A stretch of DNA of 64,000 bases, taken from Mitsuaria sp. WAJ17 (GTDB lineage: Bacteria > Pseudomonadota > Gammaproteobacteria > Burkholderiales > Burkholderiaceae_C). This document shows positions 47,723 through 58,402 of the stretch, one piece after another (within the stretch, counting starts at the first letter, position 1; each line of letters begins with the position of its first letter). The position numbers and the translations under genes were made by a program. The stretch spans positions 62,001 through 126,000 of the forward strand of contig NZ_JACJUG010000013.1 in assembly GCF_014174515.1 (NCBI RefSeq). The letters run 5' to 3'. The notes beneath the pieces were generated by a model, which was not told the origin of the DNA, did not search any database, and saw nothing but the letters and a program-made list of their open reading frames with translations.

Positions 47723-49549
47723 ATGGTTTTTCGTCAGAGAAATTCACAGAGGTTCGACATGGATATGTCTGCCGCGGACGTCAAACGTGCAGCGACCGAT
47801 GGTCGTGCACAACCGCATTCTTCTTCCCATACCGCTTCGGAGCTCAATGGCTCCGAGATCCTGGTCCGTAGCCTGCAAGCAGAGGGTGTCAAGTACCTCT
47901 GGGGCTATCCGGGCGGCGCTGTCCTCTACATCTACGACGCGCTCTACAAGCAGGACTCCATCCAGCACGTTTTGGTGCGCCACGAGCAGGCTGCCGTGCA
48001 TGCCGCTGACGGCTATGCCCGCGCCACCGGCGAAGTCGGCGTGGCCCTGGTGACCTCGGGTCCCGGCGTCACGAATGCCATCACCGGCATTGCGACCGCC
48101 TACATGGACTCCATCCCCATGGTGATCGTGACCGGCCAGGTGCCCACGCCGGCCATCGGCCTGGATGCCTTCCAGGAGTGCGATACCGTGGGCATCACCC
48201 GCCCCATCGTCAAGCACAACTTCCTGGTGAAGGACGTGCGCGACCTCGCCAGCACGCTCAAGAAGGCCTTCCACATCGCCCGCACCGGCCGTCCCGGCCC
48301 CGTGGTGGTGGACATCCCCAAGGACGTCTCCCTCAATAAGACCCACTTCAGCTACCCGGCCACGGTCGAGATGCGCTCCTACAACCCGGTCAAGAAGGGG
48401 CACTCGGGGCAGATCCGCAAGGCGGTGCAGCTGTTGATGGCTGCCAAGCGCCCCTACATCTACACGGGTGGCGGCGTCATCCTGGGCGAGGCCACGGCCG
48501 AGCTGCGCGAGTTGGTCAACCTGCTGGGCTATCCCTGCACCAACACGCTGATGGGCCTGGGCTCCATGCCCGGCACCGATCCGCGCTTCCTGGGCATGCT
48601 GGGCATGCATGGCACCTACGAGGCCAACATGACCATGCAGCACTGCGATGTGCTGCTGGCGGTGGGCGCGCGCTTTGATGACCGCGTGATCGGCAACCCC
48701 AAGCACTTCGCCCAGGTGGAGCGCAAGATCATCCACGTGGACATCGACCCCTCATCGATCTCCAAGCGCGTGCGCGTGGATATCCCCATCGTCGGCGACG
48801 TCAAGGACGTGCTGCAGGAACTGATCCATCAGATCAAGGAAGCACAGGCCCGGCCAGACAGCGCTGCCATCAACGCCTGGTGGAGCCAGATCAATGAGTG
48901 GCGCCGCAAGGACTGCCTGTCCTACAAGCGCGACAGCGAGGTCATCAAGCCGCAGATGGTCGTCGAGACCCTCTGGAACCTGACCCGCGACCGCGACACC
49001 TACATCACCTCTGATGTGGGCCAGCACCAGATGTGGGCCGCGCAGTTCTACAAGTTCGATGAACCCCGCCGCTGGATCAACTCCGGGGGCCTGGGCACCA
49101 TGGGCGTGGGCCTGCCCTATGCCATGGGCATCAAGCTGGCCAAGCCCGAGTCGGATGTGTTCTGCATCACCGGCGAAGGCTCCATCCAGATGTGCATCCA
49201 GGAGCTCTCGACCTGCCAGCAGTACAAGACGCCGGTCAAGATTGTCTCCCTCAACAACCGCTACCTGGGCATGGTGCGGCAGTGGCAGGAACTCGACTAC
49301 GAGGGCCGCTACTCCCACAGCTACATGGATGCGCTGCCCAACTTCGTCAAGCTGGCGGAGGCCTACGGGCATGTGGGCATCCTTGTCGAGCATCCCGCGG
49401 ACGTGGAGCCCGCGCTGCGCGAGGCCATGCGCCTGAAGGACCGCACCGTCTTCCTGGACGTGCGCACCGATCCGACCGAGAACGTCTGGCCCATGGTCAA
49501 GGCGGGCAAGGGTATTTCGGAAATGCTGCTGGGGTCCGAGGACCTGTGA
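47723..49549 (+). CDS. ilvB: Acetolactate synthase large subunit
   Basis: This TPP enzyme makes acetolactate or acetohydroxybutyrate for valine, leucine and isoleucine. It has the N-terminal TPP domain (GYPGGAVLYIYDAL, RHEQAAVHAADGYAR), the central FAD-binding domain and the C-terminal TPP motif GEGSIQMCIQE...SLNN. Length is 608 residues from ATG 47723, which has GAGGAG six bases upstream; ATG 47759 (596 residues) has AGAGG upstream and may be the true start because the first 12 residues are not conserved. It leads ilvB-ilvN-ilvC. Confidence 0.96.
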   Translation: MVFRQRNSQRFDMDMSAADVKRAATDGRAQPHSSSHTASELNGSEILVRSLQAEGVKYLWGYPGGAVLYIYDALYKQDSIQHVLVRHEQAAVHAADGYARATGEVGVALVTSGPGVTNAITGIATAYMDSIPMVIVTGQVPTPAIGLDAFQECDTVGITRPIVKHNFLVKDVRDLASTLKKAFHIARTGRPGPVVVDIPKDVSLNKTHFSYPATVEMRSYNPVKKGHSGQIRKAVQLLMAAKRPYIYTGGGVILGEATAELRELVNLLGYPCTNTLMGLGSMPGTDPRFLGMLGMHGTYEANMTMQHCDVLLAVGARFDDRVIGNPKHFAQVERKIIHVDIDPSSISKRVRVDIPIVGDVKDVLQELIHQIKEAQARPDSAAINAWWSQINEWRRKDCLSYKRDSEVIKPQMVVETLWNLTRDRDTYITSDVGQHQMWAAQFYKFDEPRRWINSGGLGTMGVGLPYAMGIKLAKPESDVFCITGEGSIQMCIQELSTCQQYKTPVKIVSLNNRYLGMVRQWQELDYEGRYSHSYMDALPNFVKLAEAYGHVGILVEHPADVEPALREAMRLKDRTVFLDVRTDPTENVWPMVKAGKGISEMLLGSEDL

Positions 49550-49718
49550 GCCTCCCGTGAGCCCTGCACGGTCCGCCGGCTTACCGGCCCCGGACCGGCG
49601 TCAGGGTCCACGATGGCCCGCATCGGCATCCCGCTGCATTCTTTTTCCACCATCGAAGAGCGTGGCCAAGGGCCGTCGGTTACCGCCGCCGGCCTGAAGA
49701 GCGCGAAGGACGAGACCC

Positions 49719-50210
49719 ATGAGACACATCATTGCTTTGCTCATCGAGAACGAGCCGGGTGCGCTGTCGCGCGTCGTGGCCCTGTTCTCCGCCCGGGGCT
49801 ACAACATCGAGAGCCTGACCGTGGCGCCGACGGAAGACCCGTCGCTGTCCCGCATGACCATCGTGACCACCGGCTCCGATGACGTCATCGAGCAGATCAC
49901 CAAGCACCTGAACCGGCTGATCGAGGTCGTCAAGGTCGTGGACCTCACCGAGGGCAACTACACCGAGCGAGAACTCATGCTCATCAAGGTGCGGGCCGTT
50001 GGCAAGGAACGCGAGGAGATGAAGCGCACCGCCGACATCTTCCGCGGCCGCATCATCGACGTGACCGAGAAGACCTACACCGTCGAGCTGACCGGCGATG
50101 CGAGCAAGCTCGACGCCTTCATCGACGCCATCGACCGCACCGCCATCCTGGAGACCGTGCGCACCGGCGCCAGCGGCATCGGGCGCGGCGAGCGAATCCT
50201 CAGGGTTTGA
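49719..50210 (+). CDS. ilvN: Acetolactate synthase small (regulatory) subunit
   Basis: This 163-residue protein has an N-terminal ACT domain (IIALLIENEPGALSRVVALF, YNIESLTVAPTED), which binds valine for feedback control, and a conserved C-terminal domain ending GRGERILRV. It activates IlvB. The 169-base gap after ilvB holds small inverted repeats but no gene. Confidence 0.97.
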   Translation: MRHIIALLIENEPGALSRVVALFSARGYNIESLTVAPTEDPSLSRMTIVTTGSDDVIEQITKHLNRLIEVVKVVDLTEGNYTERELMLIKVRAVGKEREEMKRTADIFRGRIIDVTEKTYTVELTGDASKLDAFIDAIDRTAILETVRTGASGIGRGERILRV

Positions 50211-50248
50211 TCCTTTCCCCTGGCGGCAGGCCATTGCGGTTTGCCGTC

Positions 50249-51380
<1,132 letters not shown>

Positions 51381-51407
51381 TCAAGCGCTGATCAAGCGCT
51401 GAGTCAC

Positions 51408-51465
51408 GGGATCTCCGGATCCCTTTTAGAGAGCCGCGTCGCCTCCGGGCAGACGCGGCTTTTTT
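51408..51465 (+). terminator. Tandem terminators after ilvC
   Basis: GGGATC-TCCG-GATCCC-TTTT (51408-51427) is followed by AGCCGCGTC (51432-51440) pairing with GACGCGGCT (51452-51460) and TTTTTT. The two stems together should end ilvBNC transcripts strongly. Confidence 0.88.
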
Positions 51466-51495
51466 ATGGCGAGGCTTGCGCTATCCTCCCTGCCC

Positions 51496-52341
51496 ATGAC
51501 CGATCCCAAGCAGTCCACGGTGCCTTTCGATGACGATGAGGACGCCGACGTCCTGACCCCCGTGCGCCCGCGCCGCAAGGGCATCTACATCCTCCCCAAC
51601 CTCTTCACGCTGGCCGCGCTCTTCGGCGGCTTCTATGCCATCGTGATGGCTATGCATGGCCGCTTCGAGCAGTCGGTCTACGGCGTGTTCTGTGCCATGG
51701 TGCTGGACAGCCTGGACGGTCGGGTGGCCCGCATGACCAATACCCAGAGCACTTTCGGTGAGCAGATGGACAGCCTCTCCGACATGGTGTCCTTCGGCGC
51801 CGCACCAGCCCTGATCATGTACGAGTGGGCGCTGCAGGGTCTGGGCAAATGGGGGTGGTTCGCGGCCTTTGTCTACTGCGCCGGCGCCGCGCTGCGCCTG
51901 GCCCGTTTCAATACCAATATCGCCGTGGTCGACAAGCGCTTCTTCCAGGGCGTGCCCAGCCCGGCCGCGGCGGCCCTGGTGATGGGACTGATCTGGGTCA
52001 TGGAGGATGCCGGCTATCACGCGCCGACCGCGTCCCCGGGCCTGGCCTGGCTTGCCTTCGGCTTCACGCTCTACGCGGGCCTGACCATGGTTACCAACGC
52101 ACCCTTCTACAGCTTCAAGGACATCAGCTTCAAGCGCTCGGTGCCCTTCATCAGTGTGGTCGCGATCGCCCTGGGCATCGCGCTGATCAACATCGACCCG
52201 CCGCGTGTGCTCTTCGGCCTGTTCTGCTTCTACGGCCTTTCGGGCTATGGGGTCTACGCCTACAAACGCATGAAGGGCAAGCCGGTCAGCGTGATCGCGA
52301 TCTCGACCGACGAGCCCGATGAAAAGGGCCTTCACCATTGA
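51496..52341 (+). CDS. pssA: CDP-diacylglycerol-serine O-phosphatidyltransferase
   Basis: This 281-residue membrane protein makes phosphatidylserine, the precursor of phosphatidylethanolamine. The CDP-alcohol phosphotransferase signature spans residues 71-96: DSLDGRVAR, then G and the paired aspartates in MDSLSD. Several hydrophobic helices follow. ATG 51496 is preferred; the ATG at 51466 lies inside the terminator of ilvC. Confidence 0.95.
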   Translation: MTDPKQSTVPFDDDEDADVLTPVRPRRKGIYILPNLFTLAALFGGFYAIVMAMHGRFEQSVYGVFCAMVLDSLDGRVARMTNTQSTFGEQMDSLSDMVSFGAAPALIMYEWALQGLGKWGWFAAFVYCAGAALRLARFNTNIAVVDKRFFQGVPSPAAAALVMGLIWVMEDAGYHAPTASPGLAWLAFGFTLYAGLTMVTNAPFYSFKDISFKRSVPFISVVAIALGIALINIDPPRVLFGLFCFYGLSGYGVYAYKRMKGKPVSVIAISTDEPDEKGLHH

Positions 52342-52391
52342 CGTAGGCAGGCCTGGTGCCAGTGCCGGGCCGCGTGCTACATTCAATCACC

Positions 52392-52466
52392 ATGAAGACG
52401 CTGAACGTCATCGCCGCTCTGCTACTAGCCATCGGGCCCTTGGGCACGAGGCAGTCGCGCGTCTGA
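52392..52466 (+). CDS. leuA leader peptide (leucine-rich)
   Basis: A 24-codon frame begins MKTLNVIAALLLAIGPL and ends TGA at 52464-52466. It has five leucine codons, with three in a row (CTG CTA CTA, 52419-52427); CTA is a rarely used codon in this GC-rich window. It lies 25 bases before an intrinsic terminator and in front of leuA. A -10-like TACATT (52378-52383) is very close to the ATG, so the 5' leader may be only a few bases. Attenuation by charged tRNA-Leu is inferred; the matching tRNA-Leu(UAG) lies at 63957. Confidence 0.72.
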   Translation: MKTLNVIAALLLAIGPLGTRQSRV

Positions 52467-52528
52467 CCGCCACCGTACTTTCGCACCAAGAGCCCGCCGA
52501 GCACCTGCTTCGCGGGCTTTTTGTTTTT
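52447..52528 (+). terminator. leuA attenuator: antiterminator segment and terminator
   Basis: AGCCCGC (52491-52497) pairs with GCGGGCT (52512-52518), with a short inner AGC/GCT extension, then TTTTTGTTTTT to 52528. CGAGGCAG (52447-52454), between the leucine codons and the leader stop, can pair with CTGCTTCG (52505-52512) and break the terminator. A ribosome stalled at 52419-52427 would leave it free; one at the stop codon would cover it. Confidence 0.75.
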
Positions 52529-52577
52529 CCGGCCGCATTGTTCCGACTTCCAACCTTCACGTTCCACGGAGACCCTC

Positions 52578-54119
52578 ATGGCTGACAAGCTCATCATCTT
52601 CGACACCACCTTGCGCGATGGCGAGCAGTCGCCCGGCGCCTCGATGACGAAAGACGAGAAGCTGCGCATCGCCCGCCAGCTGGAGCGCATGCGTGTGGAC
52701 GTGATCGAGGCCGGCTTCGCTGCAGCCAGCAATGGCGACTTCGAGGCTGTCAAGGCCATCGCCGACGTGGTCCGCGAGAGCACCGTCTGCTCGCTGGCCC
52801 GCGCCAATGACCGCGACATCGCTCGTGCCGCCGAGGCGCTCAAGGGCGCGGCCCGCTCGCGTATCCACACCTTCATCGCCACCAGCGAACTCCACATGGA
52901 GAAGAAGCTGCGCATGACGCGCGAGCAGGTGCTGGAGCAGGCCCGCCTGGCGGTGCGCTTTGGCCGCAACCTGACGGACGACATCGAGTTCTCGCCCGAG
53001 GACGGCTACCGCTCCGACATGGACTTCCTCGCCCGCGTCTGTGAGGCCGTGATCGCAGAGGGGGCCCGCACCATCAACATCCCCGACACCGTGGGCTACG
53101 CCATCCCCGAGCTCTACGGCAACTTCCTCAAGACCCTGCGCGAGAAGGTGCCCAACTCCGACCTCGCCATCTGGTCCGTCCACTGCCACAACGACCTGGG
53201 CATGGCCGTGGCCAATTCCCTGGCCGGCGTGAAGATCGGCGGCGCGCGTCAGGTCGAGTGCACCATCAACGGCCTGGGTGAACGCGCGGGCAACTGCTCG
53301 CTGGAAGAGGTGGTGATGGCGGTCAAGACCCGCCGCGACTACTTTGGCCTGGACGTCGGCATCGATGCGTCGCAGATCGTGCCGGCCTCCAAGCTGGTCT
53401 CCCAGACCACGGGCTTTGTGGTGCAGCCCAACAAGGCCGTGGTGGGTGCCAACGCCTTCGCGCATGCCTCGGGCATCCACCAGGACGGAGTGCTCAAGGC
53501 TCGCGACACCTACGAGATCATGCGTGCCGAGGACGTGGGCTGGAGCGCCAACAAGATCGTGCTGGGCAAGCTCTCGGGCCGCAATGCTTTCAAGCAGCGC
53601 CTGCAGGAGCTGGGCATCGAGCTGGAGTCTGAGGCCGAGATCAATGCCGCCTTCCAGCGTTTCAAGGACCTGGCCGACCGCAAGAACGAGATCTTCGACG
53701 AGGACATCATTGCCCTGGTGATGGACGAGTCCGTCATCCAGGACAACGAGCACTACCGCCTGCTGTCCCTGGCCCAGCGCAGCGAAACCGGCGAGCGCCC
53801 GCATGCCCGCGTGGTCTTCGCTGTCGGCGAGAAGGAATTCAGGGCTGAGAGCGACGGCAACGGCCCGGTGGACGCCTGCCTGCAGGCCATCGAGTCCGAG
53901 GTGCAAAGCGGCGCGGAAATGATCCTCTATTCGGTCAATGCCATCACCAGCGGCAGCACAGAATCGCAGGGCGAGGTGACGGTGCGTCTGCAGCATGCGG
54001 GACGTGTGGTCAATGGCGTTGGTGCCGATCCCGATATCGTGGTCGCGTCGGCCAAGGCATATTTGGCTGCGTTGAACAAGCTGCAGAGCAAGACGGAGCG
54101 CGTGGCGGCCCAGGGGTGA
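52578..54119 (+). CDS. leuA: 2-isopropylmalate synthase
   Basis: This 513-residue enzyme starts leucine synthesis by joining acetyl-CoA and 2-oxoisovalerate. The HMGL-like catalytic domain has [12 protein letters not shown] near residue 8 and [16 protein letters not shown], and the C-terminal LeuA dimer domain (from about residue 385) binds leucine for feedback inhibition. Length matches the 510-residue type. It is separated from ilvBNC by pssA and has its own leader and terminator. Confidence 0.97.
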   Translation: MADKLIIFDTTLRDGEQSPGASMTKDEKLRIARQLERMRVDVIEAGFAAASNGDFEAVKAIADVVRESTVCSLARANDRDIARAAEALKGAARSRIHTFIATSELHMEKKLRMTREQVLEQARLAVRFGRNLTDDIEFSPEDGYRSDMDFLARVCEAVIAEGARTINIPDTVGYAIPELYGNFLKTLREKVPNSDLAIWSVHCHNDLGMAVANSLAGVKIGGARQVECTINGLGERAGNCSLEEVVMAVKTRRDYFGLDVGIDASQIVPASKLVSQTTGFVVQPNKAVVGANAFAHASGIHQDGVLKARDTYEIMRAEDVGWSANKIVLGKLSGRNAFKQRLQELGIELESEAEINAAFQRFKDLADRKNEIFDEDIIALVMDESVIQDNEHYRLLSLAQRSETGERPHARVVFAVGEKEFRAESDGNGPVDACLQAIESEVQSGAEMILYSVNAITSGSTESQGEVTVRLQHAGRVVNGVGADPDIVVASAKAYLAALNKLQSKTERVAAQG

Positions 54120-54131
54120 ACCCGGCTGCCG

Positions 54132-54153
54132 CCGGACCCGGCGACGGGTCCGG
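54132..54153 (+). terminator. Stem-loop after leuA
   Basis: CCGGACCC (54132-54139), loop GGCGAC, GGGTCCGG (54146-54153) form a perfect 8-bp stem 13 bases after leuA. No T-run follows, so termination strength is doubtful. Confidence 0.45.
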
Positions 54154-54210
54154 AGCCCCCGCCAGTCGCCCCGTTCGTGAACTTTAAAAGCCTGAGCTAA
54201 GTTTTTGATC

Positions 54211-54239
54211 TTGCCGGTGTTTTCCGCTTGACCTAAACT
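54211..54239 (+). promoter_or_regulatory. Probable promoter of the pbpG-like gene
   Basis: TTGCCG (54211-54216) and TAAACT (54234-54239) are 17 bases apart. RNA would start near 54246, which fits the GTG start at 54265. Confidence 0.5.
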
Positions 54240-54264
54240 GGCGCAGACCTTGTTGGGGGCTGGC

Positions 54265-55314
54265 GTGAATGCTGTTGTAAAGACCATGTTGGGAGCTGCC
54301 GCGGGCAGCATGATCGCCGTGATGCTGGCCCTGGCTTCGCAAGGTGCCCAGGCCGCGTCAACCGCCACCGGCAAGAGCGCAGGCAAGGCCCCGACCAAGG
54401 CCGTGGCCAAGAACGTCCGCAAGGCCAGGCCGGCCTCGGTCATGCGCAAGGCAGCCGTGGTGGCAACGCCGGCCAGCCCGACCTTCGGCCAGATGTACGG
54501 CCTGCATTCGGTCGATGATCCCCTGGACCTCAAGAGCAGCGTGGCCCTGGTCATGGACCAGGACACCAACGAGATCCTGCTGTCCAAGAACACCCAGGCG
54601 GTGCTGCCCATCGCTTCCATCACGAAGCTGATGACGGCCCTGGTGATCGTCGAGGGCGGTCAGTCCCTGGACGAGAAGATCACCATCACGGACGAAGACC
54701 GCGACACTGAGAAGGGCACGGGCTCACGCCTGGCGCCTGGCACCACGCTGACCCGCTCGGAGATGCTGCACCTGGCCCTGATGTCCTCGGAGAACCGTGC
54801 TGCCAACGCACTGGGTCGCAACTACCCGGGCGGACTGACGGCCTTCGTCGCTGCCATGAACCAGAAGGCGCAGGCGCTGGGCATGTCGGACACCCATTAT
54901 GTCGAGCCTACGGGCTTGTCCAGCCGCAACCAGTCCAGCGCCAAGGATCTGGCGGCTCTGGTCAAGGTGGCCCATGAGGTGCCCCTGCTGCGTGAATACT
55001 CCACCACCCCGGACGCCACCGTGGCCCTGGGGCGCCGCCAGGTCGCCTTCCACAACACCAACGGCCTGGTGCGTTCGGGCAGCTGGGACATCGGTATCCA
55101 GAAGACCGGCTTCATCAACGAAGCCGGCCGCTGCTTGGTGATGCAGGCCAGCCTGGCCGGGCGCAAGCTGATCATGGTGCTGCTGGACTCCACCGGCAAG
55201 TACTCGCGGATTGGCGATGCCGAGCGTATCCGCAAGTGGCTGACCAACACCGGGGTGAGCAACCCCGGGGGGGGCCAGCCCCAGGCTCAGATGACGCTGG
55301 GCAAGGCCGGCTGA
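54265..55314 (+). CDS. pbpG: D-alanyl-D-alanine endopeptidase, PBP7/PbpG type
   Basis: This 349-residue S11-family protein cuts D-Ala cross-links in peptidoglycan. A signal peptide (to about residue 32) is followed by a Lys/Ala-rich linker, then the catalytic motifs SITK (Ser118, Lys121), SEN (175-177) and KTG (280-282). It lacks the extra C-terminal domain of PBP5-type carboxypeptidases, which favours PbpG. GTG 54265 is chosen because it fits the promoter and gives a basic n-region; TTG 54250 and ATG 54286 are alternatives. Confidence 0.9.
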   Translation: MNAVVKTMLGAAAGSMIAVMLALASQGAQAASTATGKSAGKAPTKAVAKNVRKARPASVMRKAAVVATPASPTFGQMYGLHSVDDPLDLKSSVALVMDQDTNEILLSKNTQAVLPIASITKLMTALVIVEGGQSLDEKITITDEDRDTEKGTGSRLAPGTTLTRSEMLHLALMSSENRAANALGRNYPGGLTAFVAAMNQKAQALGMSDTHYVEPTGLSSRNQSSAKDLAALVKVAHEVPLLREYSTTPDATVALGRRQVAFHNTNGLVRSGSWDIGIQKTGFINEAGRCLVMQASLAGRKLIMVLLDSTGKYSRIGDAERIRKWLTNTGVSNPGGGQPQAQMTLGKAG

Positions 55315-55346
55315 TCCACGCCGCCGGCAAGCTCGGCGAACGCCCC

Positions 55347-55380
55347 AAAAAAGACGCCCGGACCGCAAGGTGCCGGGCGT
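55347..55380 (-). terminator. Intrinsic terminator of the IclR gene
   Basis: ACGCCCGG (55354-55361) and CCGGGCGT (55373-55380) form an 8-bp stem. The six A residues at 55347-55352 read as a T-run on the minus strand, so it serves the IclR gene; it may also stop the convergent pbpG transcript less efficiently. Confidence 0.8.
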
Positions 55381-55404
55381 TGCTGTTTGTGCGGCACCGT
55401 CGAG

Positions 55405-56172
55405 TCAGCCCCGGTAGCCCAGGGCCGAGGAGATCTGGGCTGCCGTGTCCTTGAGGCGACCCAGCCAGGCCTCCTCCAGGCGATCGGCCGGTGCTGAGAT
55501 GGACAGGCCGGCGACCAGCTTGCCCTGGTCGTCATAGATGCCGGCGGCCATGCAGCGCACGCCCAGTTCCAGCTCCTCGTCATCGCGGGCCACGCCGCGC
55601 TGGCGCACCATGGCCATCTCGCGTTCAAGGGCCGCGAGGTCGGTCAGGCTGTTGCGGGTATGGCCGGCCAGGCCGGTGCGCGTGGCGTAGGCGCGCACGC
55701 GCTGGGGATCGTCGCTGGCCAAGAAGAGCTTGCCCACGGAGGTGAGGTGCAGCGGGGCGCGGCCCCCCACGGCGCGGACCACCTGCATGCCCGAGCGTTC
55801 GGAGTAGGTGCGCTCGATATAGACGATCTCATCGCCCTGACGCACCGAGAGATTGACGGGCTGGTGGGTGAACTTGTGCAGCTCGCGCATGGGCTCCAGC
55901 GCGGCATCCCGCACGTCCAGGCGGGCCTTGACCAGATTGCCCAGCTCAAGCAGGCGCATGCCCAGGCGGTAGGCGCCGGCCTCGGGGCGATCGACATAGC
56001 GTCCGATGGCGAGGTCGTTCAGGATGCGGTGGGCGGTGGAGGGGTGCAGCCCGGTGGTCTCGCTGATCTGCTTCAGGGAGACGGGGTCCTGGTGGCTGGC
56101 CAACACGTCCAGGATGGCGAAGCTGCGTTCCAGGACCTGGATGGCAGGGGTCTGTGCCTCAGTGCTCTTCAT
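55405..56172 (-). CDS. IclR family transcriptional regulator
   Basis: This 255-residue protein has an N-terminal winged helix (FAILDVLASHQDPVSLKQIS, GLHPSTAHRILNDL) and a C-terminal effector domain (LHLTSVGKLFLASD, RGVARDDEELELGVRCMAAGI). IclR proteins usually control catabolic genes with small organic acid ligands; neither target nor ligand is visible here because neighbours are unrelated. ATG 56172 is used; ATG 56181 and 56199 are in-frame alternatives. Confidence 0.93.
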   Translation of the reverse strand: MKSTEAQTPAIQVLERSFAILDVLASHQDPVSLKQISETTGLHPSTAHRILNDLAIGRYVDRPEAGAYRLGMRLLELGNLVKARLDVRDAALEPMRELHKFTHQPVNLSVRQGDEIVYIERTYSERSGMQVVRAVGGRAPLHLTSVGKLFLASDDPQRVRAYATRTGLAGHTRNSLTDLAALEREMAMVRQRGVARDDEELELGVRCMAAGIYDDQGKLVAGLSISAPADRLEEAWLGRLKDTAAQISSALGYRG

Positions 56173-56229
56173 GCCGACCATTGTGCGGCAAAGCAGCATT
56201 TTTTTGCATGGCGAAATTGGAGGCCGGTC

Positions 56230-57549
56230 TCAGTGTGTGGCGCGGGGCGCGACAGGCGTCAGTTCAGCATGCAATGCCAGCGCTGCCTGGCGGCCGGACC
56301 GGACCGCGCCTTCCAGCGTGGCAGGATACGGCCCATCAATATAGTCGCCGGCCGCCCACAAGCCCTGGGCGATGCGGGCGCCGGGCCGTTCCAGGCCGGG
56401 CGTGCAGGCAAAGGTGGCGCGCTTCTCGGCCACGGCTCGTTCCAGACGCAGGCCGCTGAGTTGGGGGGCCTGGCTCATCACCTGAGCCAGCGCCGCTTCC
56501 GCACAGACGGTGGTGCCGCCTTGTCCCCGTTCCAGCCAGGGCGCGGCACCGCTGACCACCGCGGCAAAGCGCCCCGGCTGCAGGCCCAGCAGGCCATGGT
56601 CGAAGAGATACTGGGCCGGGGCCTCGGCCGATTCCTGCAGCGCCACCATGGGGAAGGGCAGACGGCCCTCGGCGCGCAGGTAGACGGTGACGATGGGCTC
56701 ATAGCGCAAAGCTGCGGCCTGGGTGGACCAGGCCGGCGCGATGGACTGCAGCTGGCGCGCCGCCTCCAGCGCCGGGCAGGCCAGCAGGACGGCATCGAAG
56801 CGCTCGTGGCCACCCTCCGCGCTGACCGTCCAGCGGAAGTCCTCGCCCGGCGTCAGGCGGGCCCGGACGCCGGTGTGGAGGTGGGCGCCACGGGCCGCCA
56901 GCGTGCGCAGTGCGGGCAGGGGCAACAGCTCCGCCAGCGGGCGGCGCGGCAGCAGCAGGTCGGCAGAGCCATGGCCGGCGAAGAGTGCATCCTTCAGGAC
57001 GCGAAGAAAGACACGGGCGCTGGCTTGCTCGGCCGCGGTGTTCAGCGCGGCCACGCACAAGGGCGCCACCAGCTCGGCGAAGGGCTCGGCGTGCATGCCG
57101 CGGCACAGGGCGCTCACGCTCAGCGACTCGGCGCACCGGAAGCCGCCCAGCGCCCAGCGCAGGCTGTGCCTCAGCAGGCTGAGTCGGGCCGCCCAGGGCC
57201 AGTGCGAGGCGTGCATCACCGCCCGGCTGAAGGCCAGCAGGGGCGGCCCCTTGGGCAGTCGCAGGCCTCGGCCCTGGGCGTCGGTGAGCTGAAGGGGGCT
57301 GCGCCACAGCAGTTCATCAGGTGACAGGCCCAGCGAGCGCATCACGGCCAGGGTCTCCGTGTAGGCGCCGATCAGGATGTGCTGGCCATTGTCCAGCGGG
57401 GTGCCGCCGTCGTCTTCGGCCAGGCTGCGGGCCCGCCCGCCAGGGGCTGACGCCAGCTCGAACAGGCTCAGCGCGTGACCCTGCGCCTGCAGCACGAGGG
57501 CTGCACTGAGGCCGGCCCAACCGGCACCGATGACCGCGACACGGGCCAT
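56230..57549 (-). CDS. hpnE: Hydroxysqualene dehydroxylase HpnE
   Basis: This 439-residue FAD enzyme has GAGWAGLSAA at residues 8-17, an amine-oxidase-like core, and PLDNGQHILIGAYTETL, typical of HpnE. It reduces hydroxysqualene to squalene, the last step of the three-enzyme route from farnesyl diphosphate used for hopanoids. It ends the minus-strand operon hpnC-hpnD-hpnE, four bases after hpnD. Confidence 0.95.
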   Translation of the reverse strand: MARVAVIGAGWAGLSAALVLQAQGHALSLFELASAPGGRARSLAEDDGGTPLDNGQHILIGAYTETLAVMRSLGLSPDELLWRSPLQLTDAQGRGLRLPKGPPLLAFSRAVMHASHWPWAARLSLLRHSLRWALGGFRCAESLSVSALCRGMHAEPFAELVAPLCVAALNTAAEQASARVFLRVLKDALFAGHGSADLLLPRRPLAELLPLPALRTLAARGAHLHTGVRARLTPGEDFRWTVSAEGGHERFDAVLLACPALEAARQLQSIAPAWSTQAAALRYEPIVTVYLRAEGRLPFPMVALQESAEAPAQYLFDHGLLGLQPGRFAAVVSGAAPWLERGQGGTTVCAEAALAQVMSQAPQLSGLRLERAVAEKRATFACTPGLERPGARIAQGLWAAGDYIDGPYPATLEGAVRSGRQAALALHAELTPVAPRATH

Positions 57550-57553
57550 GCAG

Positions 57554-58402
57554 TCAGCGGCCGCGCCAGTTGGTCTTCATCGCAATCCACACCTTGCGCA
57601 GCGGCGTCAGCGAGATCTTCTGGTGCAGCACGCGGAAGTCTTCGGCCTCAAGCTCGCGCAGCAGGGCGCGGTAGATATTGGCCATCATGAGGCCGGGCTT
57701 CTGAGCCTTGCGATCCGCCTCGGGCAGCAGGGCGAAGGCCTCGTCGTAGAGGCGGTGGGCACGCTCGGCCTGGAACTGCATCAGCGCGGTGAAGCGCTCG
57801 CTGTAGCCCCAGGGGGTCTGGCGCAGCAGGATCTCGTTGGCCTTGACGCCGAACTGCTGCAGCTCGTTCACCGGCAGGTAGATGCGGCCACGGCGGGCGT
57901 CGTCGCCCACGTCGCGGATGATGTTGGTCAGTTGCAGGGCCAGGCCCAGCTTGTGGGCGTAGGCGATGGTCTGGGCCTCGGTGCGGCCGAAGATGCCCGA
58001 GGCCACCTCGCCCACCACGCCGGCCACGAGATGGCAGTAGCGCTGCAGGCCGGCGAAGTCCAGGTAGCGGCTCTGGTCCAGGTCCATCTGGCAGCCATCG
58101 ATCACGGCCAGCAGGTGCTCGGCACGGATGTCGTAGTCGCGAACATGGGGCATCAGGGCCTTCATGGCCGGATGACTGGGCTGGCCGGCGAAGGCCGCCT
58201 GCACTTCCTTGCGCCACCAGGCCAGCTTGGCGCCGGCCACGCCAGGGTCCTGGATCTCATCGACCACGTCGTCCACCTCGCGGCAGAAGGCATAGAAGGC
58301 GGTGATGGCGGCCCGCCGGGGCGGCGTGAGGAACTGGAATGCGTAATAGAAGCTGGACCCGCTGGCTGCGGCGCGCTGCTGGGCGTACTGGTCGGGCGTC
58401 AC
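57554..58402 (-). CDS. hpnD: Presqualene diphosphate synthase HpnD
   Basis: This 282-residue protein of the squalene/phytoene synthase fold joins two farnesyl diphosphates to presqualene diphosphate. The two aspartate-rich sites are REVDDVVDE and NIIRDVGDD. The GTG at 58402 overlaps the hpnC stop (GTGA), which fixes the start; an upstream extension to 58447 would run inside hpnC. Confidence 0.94.
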   Translation of the reverse strand: MTPDQYAQQRAAASGSSFYYAFQFLTPPRRAAITAFYAFCREVDDVVDEIQDPGVAGAKLAWWRKEVQAAFAGQPSHPAMKALMPHVRDYDIRAEHLLAVIDGCQMDLDQSRYLDFAGLQRYCHLVAGVVGEVASGIFGRTEAQTIAYAHKLGLALQLTNIIRDVGDDARRGRIYLPVNELQQFGVKANEILLRQTPWGYSERFTALMQFQAERAHRLYDEAFALLPEADRKAQKPGLMMANIYRALLRELEAEDFRVLHQKISLTPLRKVWIAMKTNWRGR

